DNA of 64,000 bases from IMG/VR virus record IMGVR_UViG_3300035212_002019, positions 1 to 64,000 of that record; one strand, written 5' to 3'. Source of the DNA: a virus. The notes under the pieces were generated by a model. The model did not search any database and was not told where the DNA came from. It saw nothing but the letters and a program-made list of their open reading frames with translations. Numbering within the stretch: the first letter of the stretch is position 1; each line of letters opens with the position of its first letter. This document shows positions 43,798 to 51,718 of the stretch, piece after piece. Position numbers and translations under genes: made by a program.

Positions 43798-44409
43798 ATG
43801 AAATTCCTTAAAACATTTGAGAGTCATAGTAGTGGAACATTAATTATAGTTGATGTTCAAAAATCATTTAGAAAGTTCTTTTCAGAAATGTATCTTAATG
43901 AATTAAAGAAGTATTGTAATAACTTTCAAAATGTTTATCAAATTTGGGATAATCATACAGATGGTAAGAATGTAGATAAAGATTATTTATATGATGAAAC
44001 ACCTGTAATTCCTATTCATAAAGATCTTTATCATTTTACTAATCAAAAAGACCTTATTGAGAAAAGGTATAACTACAAAGTAGATGCTGATTTCTATAAA
44101 AAGATATTAGACAAAGATGTTTATCAAGAAATTTCTGATAAAGAAGATAAGAGTTTATTAAAGAAAGGTGATATATTCAATACTAAAGAAGGAACTATTA
44201 TTACTTACATAAACAATAATCACGTTTGGTTTCACTGTCCTATAAAACTATATGAATTATTAAAGTCACTTAATGGTAAAGAAGTTACAATTGTCGGTGG
44301 TGCTGATTCTGAGTGTTTAGAAGATGTTGTTACTACTGCTGAGAGTTTAGGAGTTAAAATTAAAAGAGATTATAAGTATATTTATACTGCTAATAGTTGC
44401 CCTATTTAA
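43798..44409 (+). CDS. Isochorismatase-like cysteine hydrolase with capsid-targeting-like N-terminus
   Basis: The start at 43798 is chosen because an upstream in-frame ATG at 43768 lies inside the terminator stem. The 203-residue product begins MKFLKTFESHSSG, then GTLIIVDVQKSF (Asp19, the usual first catalytic residue of isochorismatase/nicotinamidase folds) and near the end VTIVGGADSECLEDVVTTA (Cys173 in the nucleophile position), followed by a SLGV strand. The middle is unusual and the catalytic Lys is not obvious. Enzymes of this fold hydrolyse amides or vinyl ethers, including nicotinamide. Substrate unknown. Overlaps the convergent GNAT gene by 8 bases. Confidence 0.75.
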   Translation: MKFLKTFESHSSGTLIIVDVQKSFRKFFSEMYLNELKKYCNNFQNVYQIWDNHTDGKNVDKDYLYDETPVIPIHKDLYHFTNQKDLIEKRYNYKVDADFYKKILDKDVYQEISDKEDKSLLKKGDIFNTKEGTIITYINNNHVWFHCPIKLYELLKSLNGKEVTIVGGADSECLEDVVTTAESLGVKIKRDYKYIYTANSCPI

Positions 44410-44800
44410 TAAAGTGTAGTAAATAAGGATCTTTTGAATCAGCAACTGTAGCACCACACCTTTGCCAGAACTTTTTACTATCCTTTGTACATCTTACAAA
44501 GACCTCATCTTCTAAATAAATGTCTAAAACTTTCTTAGCAAGATACTCACCTAATCCTTTACCTCTCATATCTGAGAATGCTGACATTATTTCAGGTTTA
44601 CCGTAATTCGAATTTGGATTAACTTCTATTTCAACTATAGGTTTGCCTTCGAGTCTTAATTGATAAAAATCGGTTTCACCTTTTTTAGCACCAAATGATG
44701 GTTTAAATAAAGTTTTTTCACCTGAAGGAACTTTATAAAACTCCATGTTAGATATTAGTTCATTATCAATATAAGACTCAAATGTTTTAATGTATCTCAT
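44402..44800 (-). CDS. GNAT acetyltransferase with capsid-targeting-like N-terminus
   Basis: A 132-residue protein starting MRYIKTFESYIDNE. SDMRGKGLGEYLAKKVLDIY is the acetyl-CoA pyrophosphate-binding motif A (RGKGLG), and FVRCTKDSKKFWQRCGA (motif B, W-x-R-x-GA) is typical of GNATs. The fold is compact for the family. The leader suggests head packaging and delivery. Acceptor unknown; T4 internal proteins that modify host enzymes (Alt ADP-ribosyltransferase) are a precedent. Promoter-like element at 44805 is 4 bases upstream. Confidence 0.8.
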   Translation of the reverse strand: MRYIKTFESYIDNELISNMEFYKVPSGEKTLFKPSFGAKKGETDFYQLRLEGKPIVEIEVNPNSNYGKPEIMSAFSDMRGKGLGEYLAKKVLDIYLEDEVFVRCTKDSKKFWQRCGATVADSKDPYLLHFIK

Positions 44801-44804
44801 AGTC

Positions 44805-44815
44805 TATATATTTAA
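44805..44815 (-). promoter_or_regulatory. Candidate late promoter element, 4 nt before ATG
   Basis: Minus-strand TTAAATATATA, GACT, ATG at 44800. Overlaps the last codons of gene 25 upstream. Confidence 0.55.
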
Positions 44816-45186
44816 GTTACGACAGCATAAACCTCATAGTCTGCTATTTGAAAATTTATTTCCATGTACTCTTGATATCTTTCAGGATCCTCATAAAAAT
44901 TAACTTCTAGTGTATAATTTATAGATTCTAGTTCGGTAATATATTCTCTTACTTGAGCTCTTAATTCACTTTCTATTGTTTCGGCTGATAGCCTTGTTTC
45001 GTGTAAATATTTTGGCAAATCACCTCCAAATTCAGGATCACAAAATAATTCACCTTTGTTTGTGAATATCATTAGTTCCCATTTTTGTATAATAACTCTA
45101 ATAACATCATCTTCAATGATTTGGATATCATTAAATCTTGGATGTCCTGGGTAAATAATATAAAAGTCTGAAAAGTCAAAAGCCAT
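44812..45186 (-). CDS. 25: Baseplate wedge protein (gp25-like)
   Basis: A 124-residue protein of the gp25/gpW-like family: VIRVIIQKWELMIFTNKGELFCDPEFGGDLPKYLHE (characteristic pieces: FTNKGELFCDPEFGGDL) and SELRAQVREYITELE. The GExxxDPxFG motif is the EPR-type signature of this conserved sheath-initiating wedge protein. It polymerises the first sheath ring on the baseplate. Preceded by an AATATATA element 4 bases from its ATG. Confidence 0.9.
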   Translation of the reverse strand: MAFDFSDFYIIYPGHPRFNDIQIIEDDVIRVIIQKWELMIFTNKGELFCDPEFGGDLPKYLHETRLSAETIESELRAQVREYITELESINYTLEVNFYEDPERYQEYMEINFQIADYEVYAVVT

Positions 45187-45190
45187 AACA

Positions 45191-45200
45191 TATATATTAA
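45191..45200 (-). promoter_or_regulatory. Candidate late promoter element, 4 nt before ATG
   Basis: Minus-strand TTAATATATA, TGTT, ATG at 45186. Confidence 0.55.
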
Positions 45201-45218
45201 TATATTATGGCTCTTTTG

Positions 45219-46181
45219 TTACAATAGTTTATCTCTGAATTTACCAATAATGGTAAGACCTAAAACAATTGGGTCTGTATTGGTTTCTAATTTAGATGAA
45301 TAATCTGATATAATGAAATTACATTCAAATAGTTTATCTATATTTTTACTTTCTGATATAGACCAATCAATAAATGGTTTTCCTAAAAGTCTAATCATTA
45401 CATCAATCTTTTCAGCACCAAAGTTAGTCATCAAGAAGTGATAGATTTTCTCATAGTCTAATGACTTATCATAGATACAAGAGTATAAATCTAATTTTAC
45501 TTTATTAGATACATTGGATGAATTTTCACCTAAACTACCAGTTTCTAAATAGTTTTGAACTTCAACCATTATAGACCTAAAGTCTGGAAACTTTTTAGTA
45601 ATAATAGAAGCTAAATCTTCTTTAGGAATCTCTTTACCTTCTTTGGGTAAAATTACATTATTGATTCTTTTATAAACTTCTTGTTTAAGATACTTCTCTT
45701 CTTCAAGACTTTGACAGTCAAAGTTGATTTGAGGAATTCTAGACTTAATACCATCAGAAATTTTATTTAAGTGATTGGTTGTGATAATGAATCTAACATT
45801 CTTATTATACTTTTCAATAAATGCTTTGAAGGCATCTTGAAATTGAGCCGACACTCTTTCAAACTCATCTAAGAAGATGTATTTAATATCAGAGTCAGTC
45901 TCCATCATTGGTGTAAATTTACAGAAATCTTCGATCTCACTTCTTAACACATCAATAGATGTATATAAAGATGAGTTTAATTCAAGATACGGCTTATCCT
46001 TTGTGTATTTACCAATAAGTATTCTAGCCAAACTGGTTTTTCCGGTACCAAAGTGACCGTAAAATATAAAGTTTTGGTTAACACCATTTTCAAAATGTTT
46101 TTTAATTCTAGGTAAAAGAATAACATCATCCATAGTTTTTGGACGCCACTTTTCCCATAAGAGTAATGATTTAACAGACAT
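45219..46181 (-). CDS. 44: Sliding clamp loader large subunit (gp44-like AAA+ ATPase)
   Basis: A 320-residue AAA+ protein: LLWEKWRPKTMDDVILLPRI near the N-terminus as in RFC/gp44, Walker A GHFGTGKTSLA (42-52), Walker B YIFLDEFERV (Asp105-Glu106), sensor 1 IITTNHLNKI, and GIKSRI as the SRC-type motif. It loads the gp45 sliding clamp for replication and, in T4, for gp55-dependent late transcription. It lies just upstream of the gp25 gene on the same strand. Confidence 0.93.
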   Translation of the reverse strand: MSVKSLLLWEKWRPKTMDDVILLPRIKKHFENGVNQNFIFYGHFGTGKTSLARILIGKYTKDKPYLELNSSLYTSIDVLRSEIEDFCKFTPMMETDSDIKYIFLDEFERVSAQFQDAFKAFIEKYNKNVRFIITTNHLNKISDGIKSRIPQINFDCQSLEEEKYLKQEVYKRINNVILPKEGKEIPKEDLASIITKKFPDFRSIMVEVQNYLETGSLGENSSNVSNKVKLDLYSCIYDKSLDYEKIYHFLMTNFGAEKIDVMIRLLGKPFIDWSISESKNIDKLFECNFIISDYSSKLETNTDPIVLGLTIIGKFRDKLL

Positions 46182-46203
46182 ATTTATTCAATTAGTTAAT
46201 AGG

Positions 46204-46211
46204 TATATAAT
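46204..46211 (-). promoter_or_regulatory. Weak late promoter-like element
   Basis: Minus-strand ATTATATA, 22 bases before the ATG at 46181; right spacing but a poor match. Confidence 0.3.
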
Positions 46212-46232
46212 CTCATGAAGAGAAAGTTTATA

Positions 46233-46243
46233 TTTAATATATA
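46233..46243 (+). promoter_or_regulatory. Candidate late promoter element, 5 nt before ATG
   Basis: TTTAATATATA, CCGAT, ATG at 46249. Short-spacing group. Confidence 0.55.
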
Positions 46244-46248
46244 CCGAT

Positions 46249-47307
46249 ATGATAGGAGAAAGATTTAATTTTGAAGACGTATTTTTTAGAGATTTAACAG
46301 TTTGTGTTTTAGATACGTTAGAAGGACAAATAAAATGGATTAATAGATTTACATCTGGTGATGTTTATGTTCAAGTTCCTTTTTATTACTCTTTAACAGG
46401 AGATGAAAGATTTCTTTTAGATTCATTTTCTGATGATATAGTTTCTGAAAATAGATTTGTTGAATTAAATACAGATATGATACCAAGAGGTCATTTAACT
46501 ATGACCGGTTTCAATATTAAATCTGATGAATTTGCTAATCCTAATGTTTGGTTGAGAATGGTTGTTGAGAATGAAGTTGAGATTAGAAAAGTAATCGCTA
46601 AAGTTAGAGCAGTTCCTATTACAGTGAATTATGATTTAGAAATATTATTAAGTTCTGAGATAGACACATTCAAATGTTCTCAGGCTATTATGGATACTCT
46701 TTGGTTATATAAGTTTATGTACTTTGAGTATAACTTTATGAATATTGATGCTGTTATTTTAATGCCTGATTCAAATCAAATTGAAATGTCTAGAGAAAAG
46801 AATTTAACATCTGATAATAATATCAAGATGAAAGTTTCTTTTACAGTTGAAACTTACTATCCCGCATTTAGAAGTGATAGAATTAATAGTACTGGTTATC
46901 CACAATCATATGGTTCAGGTATGAGTGATTTGAATGGATTTGCTCTTAATGGTGGTGTTTCTGATTATTTTCAACAACCTGGTATGCCAGGTGGACCTGG
47001 TGGTGCCAATCAAACACCTGGTGGTCCTGGTACTCCTGGTGGATCTAGAACTGACACTAGCTCTGGTGGTGGATTAGGCGTTAGAGATGTTCCTCCTTAT
47101 GGCGCAACTACTAGTTTCTATAATACACAATCATCAGCATCTTCTCCTAGTGATGGATATGGATCGTTTACTAACTCTGATTACTTGATTGTTTCTCCTA
47201 AGAGAACAAGATGGTTTAATAATATATTAAAAGCAAGAGAAAAAGCATCAGGAAATATAATAAATCCGAATGGTTCTCAAGGACCCGCAGACGCATCAAA
47301 CCCTTAA
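46249..47307 (+). CDS. 15: Tail sheath stabilizer/completion protein (gp15-like)
   Basis: A 352-residue protein whose first 220 residues match the T4 gp15/gp3 terminator fold: an N-terminal helix, INRFTSGDVYVQVPFYYSLTGDERFLL (parts: SGDVYVQVPFYY), IPRGHLTMTGFNI, VPITVNYDLEILLSSEID and VSFTVETYYPAF. The 130-residue C-terminus is a Gly/Pro/Ser-rich linker (PGMPGGPGGANQTPGGPG) with a final basic segment, an extension not present in T4. In T4, gp15 caps the sheath and tube and joins the tail to the head. Confidence 0.75.
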   Translation: MIGERFNFEDVFFRDLTVCVLDTLEGQIKWINRFTSGDVYVQVPFYYSLTGDERFLLDSFSDDIVSENRFVELNTDMIPRGHLTMTGFNIKSDEFANPNVWLRMVVENEVEIRKVIAKVRAVPITVNYDLEILLSSEIDTFKCSQAIMDTLWLYKFMYFEYNFMNIDAVILMPDSNQIEMSREKNLTSDNNIKMKVSFTVETYYPAFRSDRINSTGYPQSYGSGMSDLNGFALNGGVSDYFQQPGMPGGPGGANQTPGGPGTPGGSRTDTSSGGGLGVRDVPPYGATTSFYNTQSSASSPSDGYGSFTNSDYLIVSPKRTRWFNNILKAREKASGNIINPNGSQGPADASNP

Positions 47308-47348
47308 TAATAAATAAATTTAAAAATGGTAAAAAATGACTTTTTATC

Positions 47349-47359
47349 TATAATATATA
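47349..47359 (+). promoter_or_regulatory. Candidate late promoter element
   Basis: TATAATATATA, then GAG and TATATAAAA, 28 bases before the ATG at 47388. Confidence 0.55.
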
Positions 47360-47387
47360 GAGTATATAAAAAAAAATATTTTAAAAT

Positions 47388-48671
47388 ATGAAGAATCTTA
47401 AACTTGAGTTATTTAACTTCAAAAAGGACCTTACTCTTGACCAGGAGGAAGTTTCTGTGATAGTTGAGGGACATATGAATGCTTGTAATCAGTTATCTGA
47501 AAAGCAAATCATAGTTTCTCTTAACGATAGACTTAAACCATACACTTATGATAAGAGCGTTAAATCTCTTTTAGAGAATCTTAATGATGATATGAAAAAT
47601 TATGAATTATTATATGAATTAAAAAATTTATATAATGTTCTTAACTCTAAGAATCAAGGAGAACTTTACAGACAACCTTTGAATGTTGTTCTTCAAACTA
47701 TTAATTTAGAAACTGACCAAGATAGAATGTCAAAAATTCTTAATGAATTGGCTGTTTATGACTGGGTTCCAGAAGTTAAGTTATTTGTTCATAATTTAAC
47801 AAAATCACCTGAAAAAAGATCAAATCTTTTAAGTGGTGGTAAAGGTGAGTCTACATTCACTATTGTTGAGCAAGTAGAAGATGGTCACGTTGCTTTAGTT
47901 AAAGATTCATGGTTCTTATTATCTGAAAATACAATTGAAAAAACATTATTAGAAAATCACGTTAAAGATGAAGAATCTTTAAAATCTTTAAGAATGTTAG
48001 AAACAGCAATGAAGTATGCTCAAGTTTCTGAAGATAGAGTTAACTTTAGAATTTCTGAATACTTAACAATTGGTTTAGCTGTTGGTAAAAAATCTGGTCT
48101 TTATATCAACGATGATGAATTAAATGAAGAAACTACATTAGAATCTTTATTCTCTTCTCCAATTATTCCAATCGTAAACAAAAATTTCTATCCTATTTTA
48201 GTTGAAGTTTCTAAAAACTTAGATAAATTTGTAGAGTTAGATGTTGTTAAAAAAGTTAACAACTTAATCAACCCTTATTTAGAATTATTTGCTTTCAATT
48301 ACAAAAACAATACTTTTGTTTACAGATGTGATGAAAGATATGGTAACTCATTCTTCAAATACGAATCTGCTTTAGAATTAGTAAACGAAGTAAGAAACGA
48401 ATTAAACTATGATTTAACTTATTTCTTTGAAAATAAATTAGATAAAGAATTAATCGTTAAAAGAAAACTTGAAGATAAAGAAAGAGAAATCACTTTGAAA
48501 TTAGAAGATGTTAATTTCAATATCTCTAAAGTTAAAGGTTCTATCCAAATGATTGGTGAATCAGAAGTTTTAACTACAGCTCTTAAAAACTTAGAGAAAA
48601 GAAAAGACAACTTAGATACTGAATTACAAGCTACTAAAGAACTTCAATATAACGAAAGAATTAAACTTTAA
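47388..48671 (+). CDS. Hypothetical abundant-type protein with C-terminal coiled coil
   Basis: A 427-residue, largely helical protein of unknown family. It starts MKNLKLELFNFKKDLTL; the centre has WVPEVKLFVHNL and SWFLLSENTIEKTL; the last 80 residues are a coiled coil (KRKLEDKEREITLKLEDV, ALKNLEKRKDNLDTEL). It has its own promoter-like element and a perfect terminator and uses many C-ending codons (aac, atc) toward the 3' end, as do the capsid and tube genes, suggesting high expression. Possibly a virion structural protein. Confidence 0.85.
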   Translation: MKNLKLELFNFKKDLTLDQEEVSVIVEGHMNACNQLSEKQIIVSLNDRLKPYTYDKSVKSLLENLNDDMKNYELLYELKNLYNVLNSKNQGELYRQPLNVVLQTINLETDQDRMSKILNELAVYDWVPEVKLFVHNLTKSPEKRSNLLSGGKGESTFTIVEQVEDGHVALVKDSWFLLSENTIEKTLLENHVKDEESLKSLRMLETAMKYAQVSEDRVNFRISEYLTIGLAVGKKSGLYINDDELNEETTLESLFSSPIIPIVNKNFYPILVEVSKNLDKFVELDVVKKVNNLINPYLELFAFNYKNNTFVYRCDERYGNSFFKYESALELVNEVRNELNYDLTYFFENKLDKELIVKRKLEDKEREITLKLEDVNFNISKVKGSIQMIGESEVLTTALKNLEKRKDNLDTELQATKELQYNERIKL

Positions 48672-48685
48672 TATTAAATATTAAT

Positions 48686-48716
48686 AAAAATCCTCAAAGA
48701 AATTTGAGGATTTTTT
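48686..48716 (+). terminator. Intrinsic terminator
   Basis: AAAAATCCTCAAA-GAAA-TTTGAGGATTTTTT: 13-bp stem with a GAAA tetraloop and T-run. Confidence 0.92.
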
Positions 48717-48733
48717 ATTTTAAAATAAACTTA

Positions 48734-48757
48734 CATGTTACATAAACGTATAACATG
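48734..48757. promoter_or_regulatory. Inverted repeat (possible operator) upstream of the late sigma gene
   Basis: CATGTTA, 10 bases, TAACATG: perfect 7-bp arms with about 17 bp between centres, the geometry of a dimeric repressor site. Located 44 bases before the ATG at 48801. A second small hairpin (CTCT...AGAG, 48764-48777) lies in the presumed leader. Confidence 0.4.
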
Positions 48758-48800
48758 AAAGGTCTCTAAAGTTAGAGCCTTAAAAAATAAGTATCAATGA

Positions 48801-49166
48801 ATGTACCTAAACAACAAAGACTTATACATTGAAGTAATAGTATCAAAAGCACAAGGCAAACTAACTAGAAACGCAGAGAAAATGTTAGAACTACTTGCCA
48901 AAAAAACAATCAAAAAAATGAGATATTGGTCTAATGATGATAAATTAGACTGTTACCAATCAGGACTATTAGATATGTTCCAAAACTGGTATAATTTTAA
49001 TGAAGATAAATCTGTTAATGCCTTCGCATACTTTACAGAGGTCTTCAAAAGAGGAATTGCCAAAGGTTATAATGAACTTTACAAGAAAAAAGGCGATAAC
49101 GAACACTTAATCAAATTAATTTCAATTGAAGGTTCAAACGATGGACAAGGACTCCACTCACTTTAA
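48801..49166 (+). CDS. 55: Late-transcription sigma factor (gp55-like)
   Basis: A 121-residue protein. YLNNKDLYIEVIVSKAQGKLTRNAEKMLELLAKKTIKKM followed by DCYQSGLLDMFQNWYNFNEDKSVNAFAYFTEVFKRGIAKGYNELYKK (recognisable pieces: YLNNKDLY, NAEKMLELL, FNEDKSVNAFAYFTEVF) parallels T4 gp55 (YVNNKELL..., [21 protein letters not shown]), a minimal sigma-2 region. It directs RNA polymerase to late promoters; in T4 it contacts the sliding clamp. It is shorter than T4 gp55 (185) and lacks an obvious clamp-binding tail. A short out-of-frame ATG lies 4 bases upstream. Probably not driven by the late element, as none is near. Confidence 0.85.
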   Translation: MYLNNKDLYIEVIVSKAQGKLTRNAEKMLELLAKKTIKKMRYWSNDDKLDCYQSGLLDMFQNWYNFNEDKSVNAFAYFTEVFKRGIAKGYNELYKKKGDNEHLIKLISIEGSNDGQGLHSL

Positions 49167-49302
49167 TCTAAAAACATTTGATATAGTTATGACACCAGCA
49201 TTTAGTACTAGTAGCATACCTATAACTATATTTCCTTCAAGACAGAAAAGACGAAAGGAAAAAATTCAAAACATCTTTAAAATAAAAAATCCACTCAATT
49301 GA
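49141..49302 (+). CDS. Possible 53-residue ORF overlapping the end of gene 55
   Basis: An ATG at 49141 opens a different frame overlapping the last 26 bases of gene 55; a further in-frame ATG is at 49189. The product contains TSSIPITIFPSRQKRRKEK and ends within the following terminator. No homologue known; basic. Could be a small gene or chance. Confidence 0.3.
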   Translation: MDKDSTHFNLKTFDIVMTPAFSTSSIPITIFPSRQKRRKEKIQNIFKIKNPLN

Positions 49303-49314
49303 GTGGATTTTTAC
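49285..49314. terminator. Bidirectional intrinsic terminator
   Basis: AAAAATCCACTCAATTGAGTGGATTTTT, perfect 14-bp palindrome between gene 55 and the end of the convergent glutamine synthetase gene. Confidence 0.9.
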
Positions 49315-49330
49315 TTTATAATCATTTATG

Positions 49331-50425
49331 TTATGCTTCTGTTGAAACCTCAAATTCAGAATAAACTGTTTGTAACATTCTAAGTGATACTTGGTAAGGA
49401 TCACAGTTAGAAGCTGGTCTTCTATCTTCAAAGTAGCCTTTTCCTTCAACAATTGCTTGTGCTGGAATTCTGATAGATGTGTCTCTTGTAGAGAAGCCGT
49501 AACTGAAATCATTGATACTTGATGTTTCGTGAGCACCAGTTAATCTTTGGTCGTTATGTAATCCGTAAACCGCAATGTGTTCTCTTTGATACTTTTCTAA
49601 TTTAGACATAGTTTCTTTAATGATGTCTAATCCGCCTTCTTCTCTCATTTCTTTAGTAGAGAAGTTAACATGACAACCTGTTCCGTTCCAGTCGCCTTTT
49701 AGTGGTTTAGGATGTAAAGAAACTTTAACATTATATTTTTCAGCAACTCTTTGTAACAAATAACGAGAAACCCATAATTGGTCAGAACCTTCTAAAGCAG
49801 TAACTGGTCCAATTTGATATTCCCATTGTCCTAAAAGAACTTCAGCATTAATACCGGAAATATCTAAACCAATTTCCATACACATATTCATATGTTCTTC
49901 AACAATGTCTCTACCAACTACATTATCAGATCCGATACCACAGTAGTAGTCACCTTGAGGTCTTGGTGTTGAATTTGGATCCAAAGTAAATCCTAATGGA
50001 ATACCTTCACCAATGCCAAATGGAATCATTGGTTTGTGTGTAAGAGTGTATTCTTGTTCCCAGCCAAACCAAGGAAGTTCTAATTTATCACCTGAATTGA
50101 TGCCCAATTCATTAACTTTTTCAGCTAATGTTCTTCTGTTGTTTGTTTCGTGTTGTGTTCCGTCTGGGTTAAGAACTTCACAGAAAACTAATTTGTTTAA
50201 TCCTTTTCTAAATGGATCGTATGTTACAAATACGGGTTTTAATAAACAGTCTGTGTTTTTACCTTTACCTGATTGTGCTTGTAACGTTGAACTTCCGTCA
50301 AATGACCATATTGAATAGTCAGAAGGATTCATAGAATTAATTTCTGAGGCGATTTTAGTTTTACTTCTAAGTTGTTGAGGGTTTGAACCATCAAGCCAAA
50401 TGTACTCTAGTTTGATATTACTCAT
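49331..50425 (-). CDS. glnII: Type II (eukaryotic-type) glutamine synthetase
   Basis: A 364-residue GSII enzyme, near full length for the family. Signature motifs: SIWSFDGSST, the FGWEQEYTL metal site, PRPQGDYYCGIGSDNVVGRD, INAEVLLGQWEYQIGP, HPKPLKGDWNGTGCHVNFST, HEDQRLTG-type YGLHNDQRLTGAHET, and RDTSIRIP. All expected catalytic residues appear present. It condenses ammonia and glutamate using ATP. This type is usual in eukaryotes and some bacteria, including Bacteroidota. It is an auxiliary metabolic gene here, on its own between terminators. Alternate role: control of glutamine level for nucleotide synthesis. Confidence 0.95.
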   Translation of the reverse strand: MSNIKLEYIWLDGSNPQQLRSKTKIASEINSMNPSDYSIWSFDGSSTLQAQSGKGKNTDCLLKPVFVTYDPFRKGLNKLVFCEVLNPDGTQHETNNRRTLAEKVNELGINSGDKLELPWFGWEQEYTLTHKPMIPFGIGEGIPLGFTLDPNSTPRPQGDYYCGIGSDNVVGRDIVEEHMNMCMEIGLDISGINAEVLLGQWEYQIGPVTALEGSDQLWVSRYLLQRVAEKYNVKVSLHPKPLKGDWNGTGCHVNFSTKEMREEGGLDIIKETMSKLEKYQREHIAVYGLHNDQRLTGAHETSSINDFSYGFSTRDTSIRIPAQAIVEGKGYFEDRRPASNCDPYQVSLRMLQTVYSEFEVSTEA

Positions 50426-50507
50426 AAATGATTTGTTTTTTTTTATTTTATGTTTTTTACTAAACTTTGTTTAATTAGATCACTAAAATAAATACAAAAA
50501 TTTAAAA

Positions 50508-50813
50508 ATGAATAAAGTAATATTACAACTTTGGGAAGAATCTAATACCAAAGAGGGATTTCTTAGTGATGGGTGTTCATTACATTTAAATGTTAAAGAA
50601 AGAGATATCTATGTATCTTCTATCTATGGAAGTCGAGATAATTCAATTATTCCTAATGAATATGATAGAATTGTTGGAGAATGGATAGAAGTTTTTGTAG
50701 AAGATAAAATATTTAATATGATTATTGAAGAGAAGTCTGTTAAAATTAATGAATCAGCTTTTCAAAATTTATTAAAATTTGAAGAAATAATATTTAACAC
50801 CGATACTATATGA
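50508..50813 (+). CDS. Small hypothetical protein
   Basis: A 101-residue protein: LQLWEESNTKEGFLSDGCSLHLN, then YVSSIYGSRDNSIIPNEYDRIVGEW (read as IYGSRDNSIIPNEYDRI). It resembles small phage proteins of unknown role; no motif. ATG 82 bases from the divergent glutamine synthetase start. Overlaps the next gene by 4 bases (ATGA). Confidence 0.75.
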   Translation: MNKVILQLWEESNTKEGFLSDGCSLHLNVKERDIYVSSIYGSRDNSIIPNEYDRIVGEWIEVFVEDKIFNMIIEEKSVKINESAFQNLLKFEEIIFNTDTI

Positions 50814-51157
50814 TGATTACCCTATTTTACCTAATATCTATTTTATTTGCTTTTAACGAAGTTTATTATGTTTTTAATAAAACTAGATTAGATATTAGTA
50901 TCAAGTCTTTAGATGTTAAGTCTTTTAGTAGATTTGATATCTTACATTATGTCTTCAGACTAATGTTTTGGATTTGGTTGATTATTGGTATTTGGTCATC
51001 TCAATCAAGTTTGTTTATATTTTTAACATTTTTACACTTACTTAGATTTCCATTCTATCATATAAGTAGAAAACTTTACATTATATGGGATAATATTTTA
51101 CCAAGTATCTCTATAATATTTATTTTAATTATACTTATTTATAAAATTAAAGGTTAA
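50810..51157 (+). CDS. Small polytopic membrane protein
   Basis: A 115-residue protein with three or four hydrophobic segments: residues 2-22 (ITLFYLISILFAFNEVYYVF), about 50-68 (FRLMFWIWLIIGIWS), 70-84 (SLFIFLTFLHLL) and 95-112 (ILPSISIIFILIILIYK). Overlaps the upstream gene by 4 bases, so it is coupled to it. Could be a holin-like or host-membrane-modifying protein; not assignable. Converges on gene 4 with an 11-base overlap. Confidence 0.75.
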   Translation: MMITLFYLISILFAFNEVYYVFNKTRLDISIKSLDVKSFSRFDILHYVFRLMFWIWLIIGIWSSQSSLFIFLTFLHLLRFPFYHISRKLYIIWDNILPSISIIFILIILIYKIKG

Positions 51158-51674
51158 ATTTCTTTAGATGTTGTTCTGTTATGATAATAAATTCATAACC
51201 TTTCATATTACACCAATTAATCATAGTTTCCCATTTGTTCTTATTCTTGTAAGCCATTTTAAGGTCATACTCGAAGTTTTTTAACTTCTTCATTCCATTC
51301 TCAGGAACGACCAGGTTGCCTTCATTTAAGTCTTGAACCATCTTATACTCTTTGAATGGTTTAACCTCTACAACGACTTGTTTAAGTACTCCTTCAGAGT
51401 TTCTCATCTCATAATAGAAGTCTGGATAATAACAATGTTCTTTTACTTTAGTGTCACCATTATCAAAGTGTGTCATTTGGTATGGTACTCTCATACACTC
51501 AGCACCCCATTTAGTAATAGTTTTATTATTATCTAACCAAGTCATTATCTTCTTTTCCCAAGAACTTCTATAATATACACCACCTTGTGTATTCAATTTA
51601 ATTACTTTGTCTTTATACTTTGGTATATAGTTGCCTTGATTGTAGTTAGCATTATTTGGTTTTGAATTTAACAT
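51147..51674 (-). CDS. 4: Head completion nuclease (gp4-like)
   Basis: A 175-residue protein matching T4 gp4 (gp50): GGVYYRSSWEKKIMTWLDNNKTITKWG, MRVPYQMTHFDNG, YYPDFYYEMR, QVVVEVKPFKEYK, and FEYDLKMAYKNKNKWETMINWC. The PD...ExK residues form a restriction-endonuclease-like nuclease site. In T4 it is required for joining tails to filled heads. It is divergent from a gene 2-like gene, keeping the T4 neighbourhood of genes 2 and 4. Confidence 0.88.
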   Translation of the reverse strand: MLNSKPNNANYNQGNYIPKYKDKVIKLNTQGGVYYRSSWEKKIMTWLDNNKTITKWGAECMRVPYQMTHFDNGDTKVKEHCYYPDFYYEMRNSEGVLKQVVVEVKPFKEYKMVQDLNEGNLVVPENGMKKLKNFEYDLKMAYKNKNKWETMINWCNMKGYEFIIITEQHLKKFNL

Positions 51675-51691
51675 ACCTTGGATTAGTTTAT

Positions 51692-51701
51692 TTTATATAT
51701 A
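51692..51701 (+). promoter_or_regulatory. Candidate late promoter element
   Basis: TTTATATATA, 17 bases before the ATG at 51719. Confidence 0.4.
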
Positions 51702-51718
51702 AAAGAAAACAGATTTCC

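Noticed and set aside
48797-48832. Eleven-codon ORF with an ATG 4 bases before the gene 55 start (ATGAATG)
   Set aside because: The gp55-like residues begin in the 48801 frame; the short ORF has no support and is probably chance, though a regulatory uORF is not excluded.
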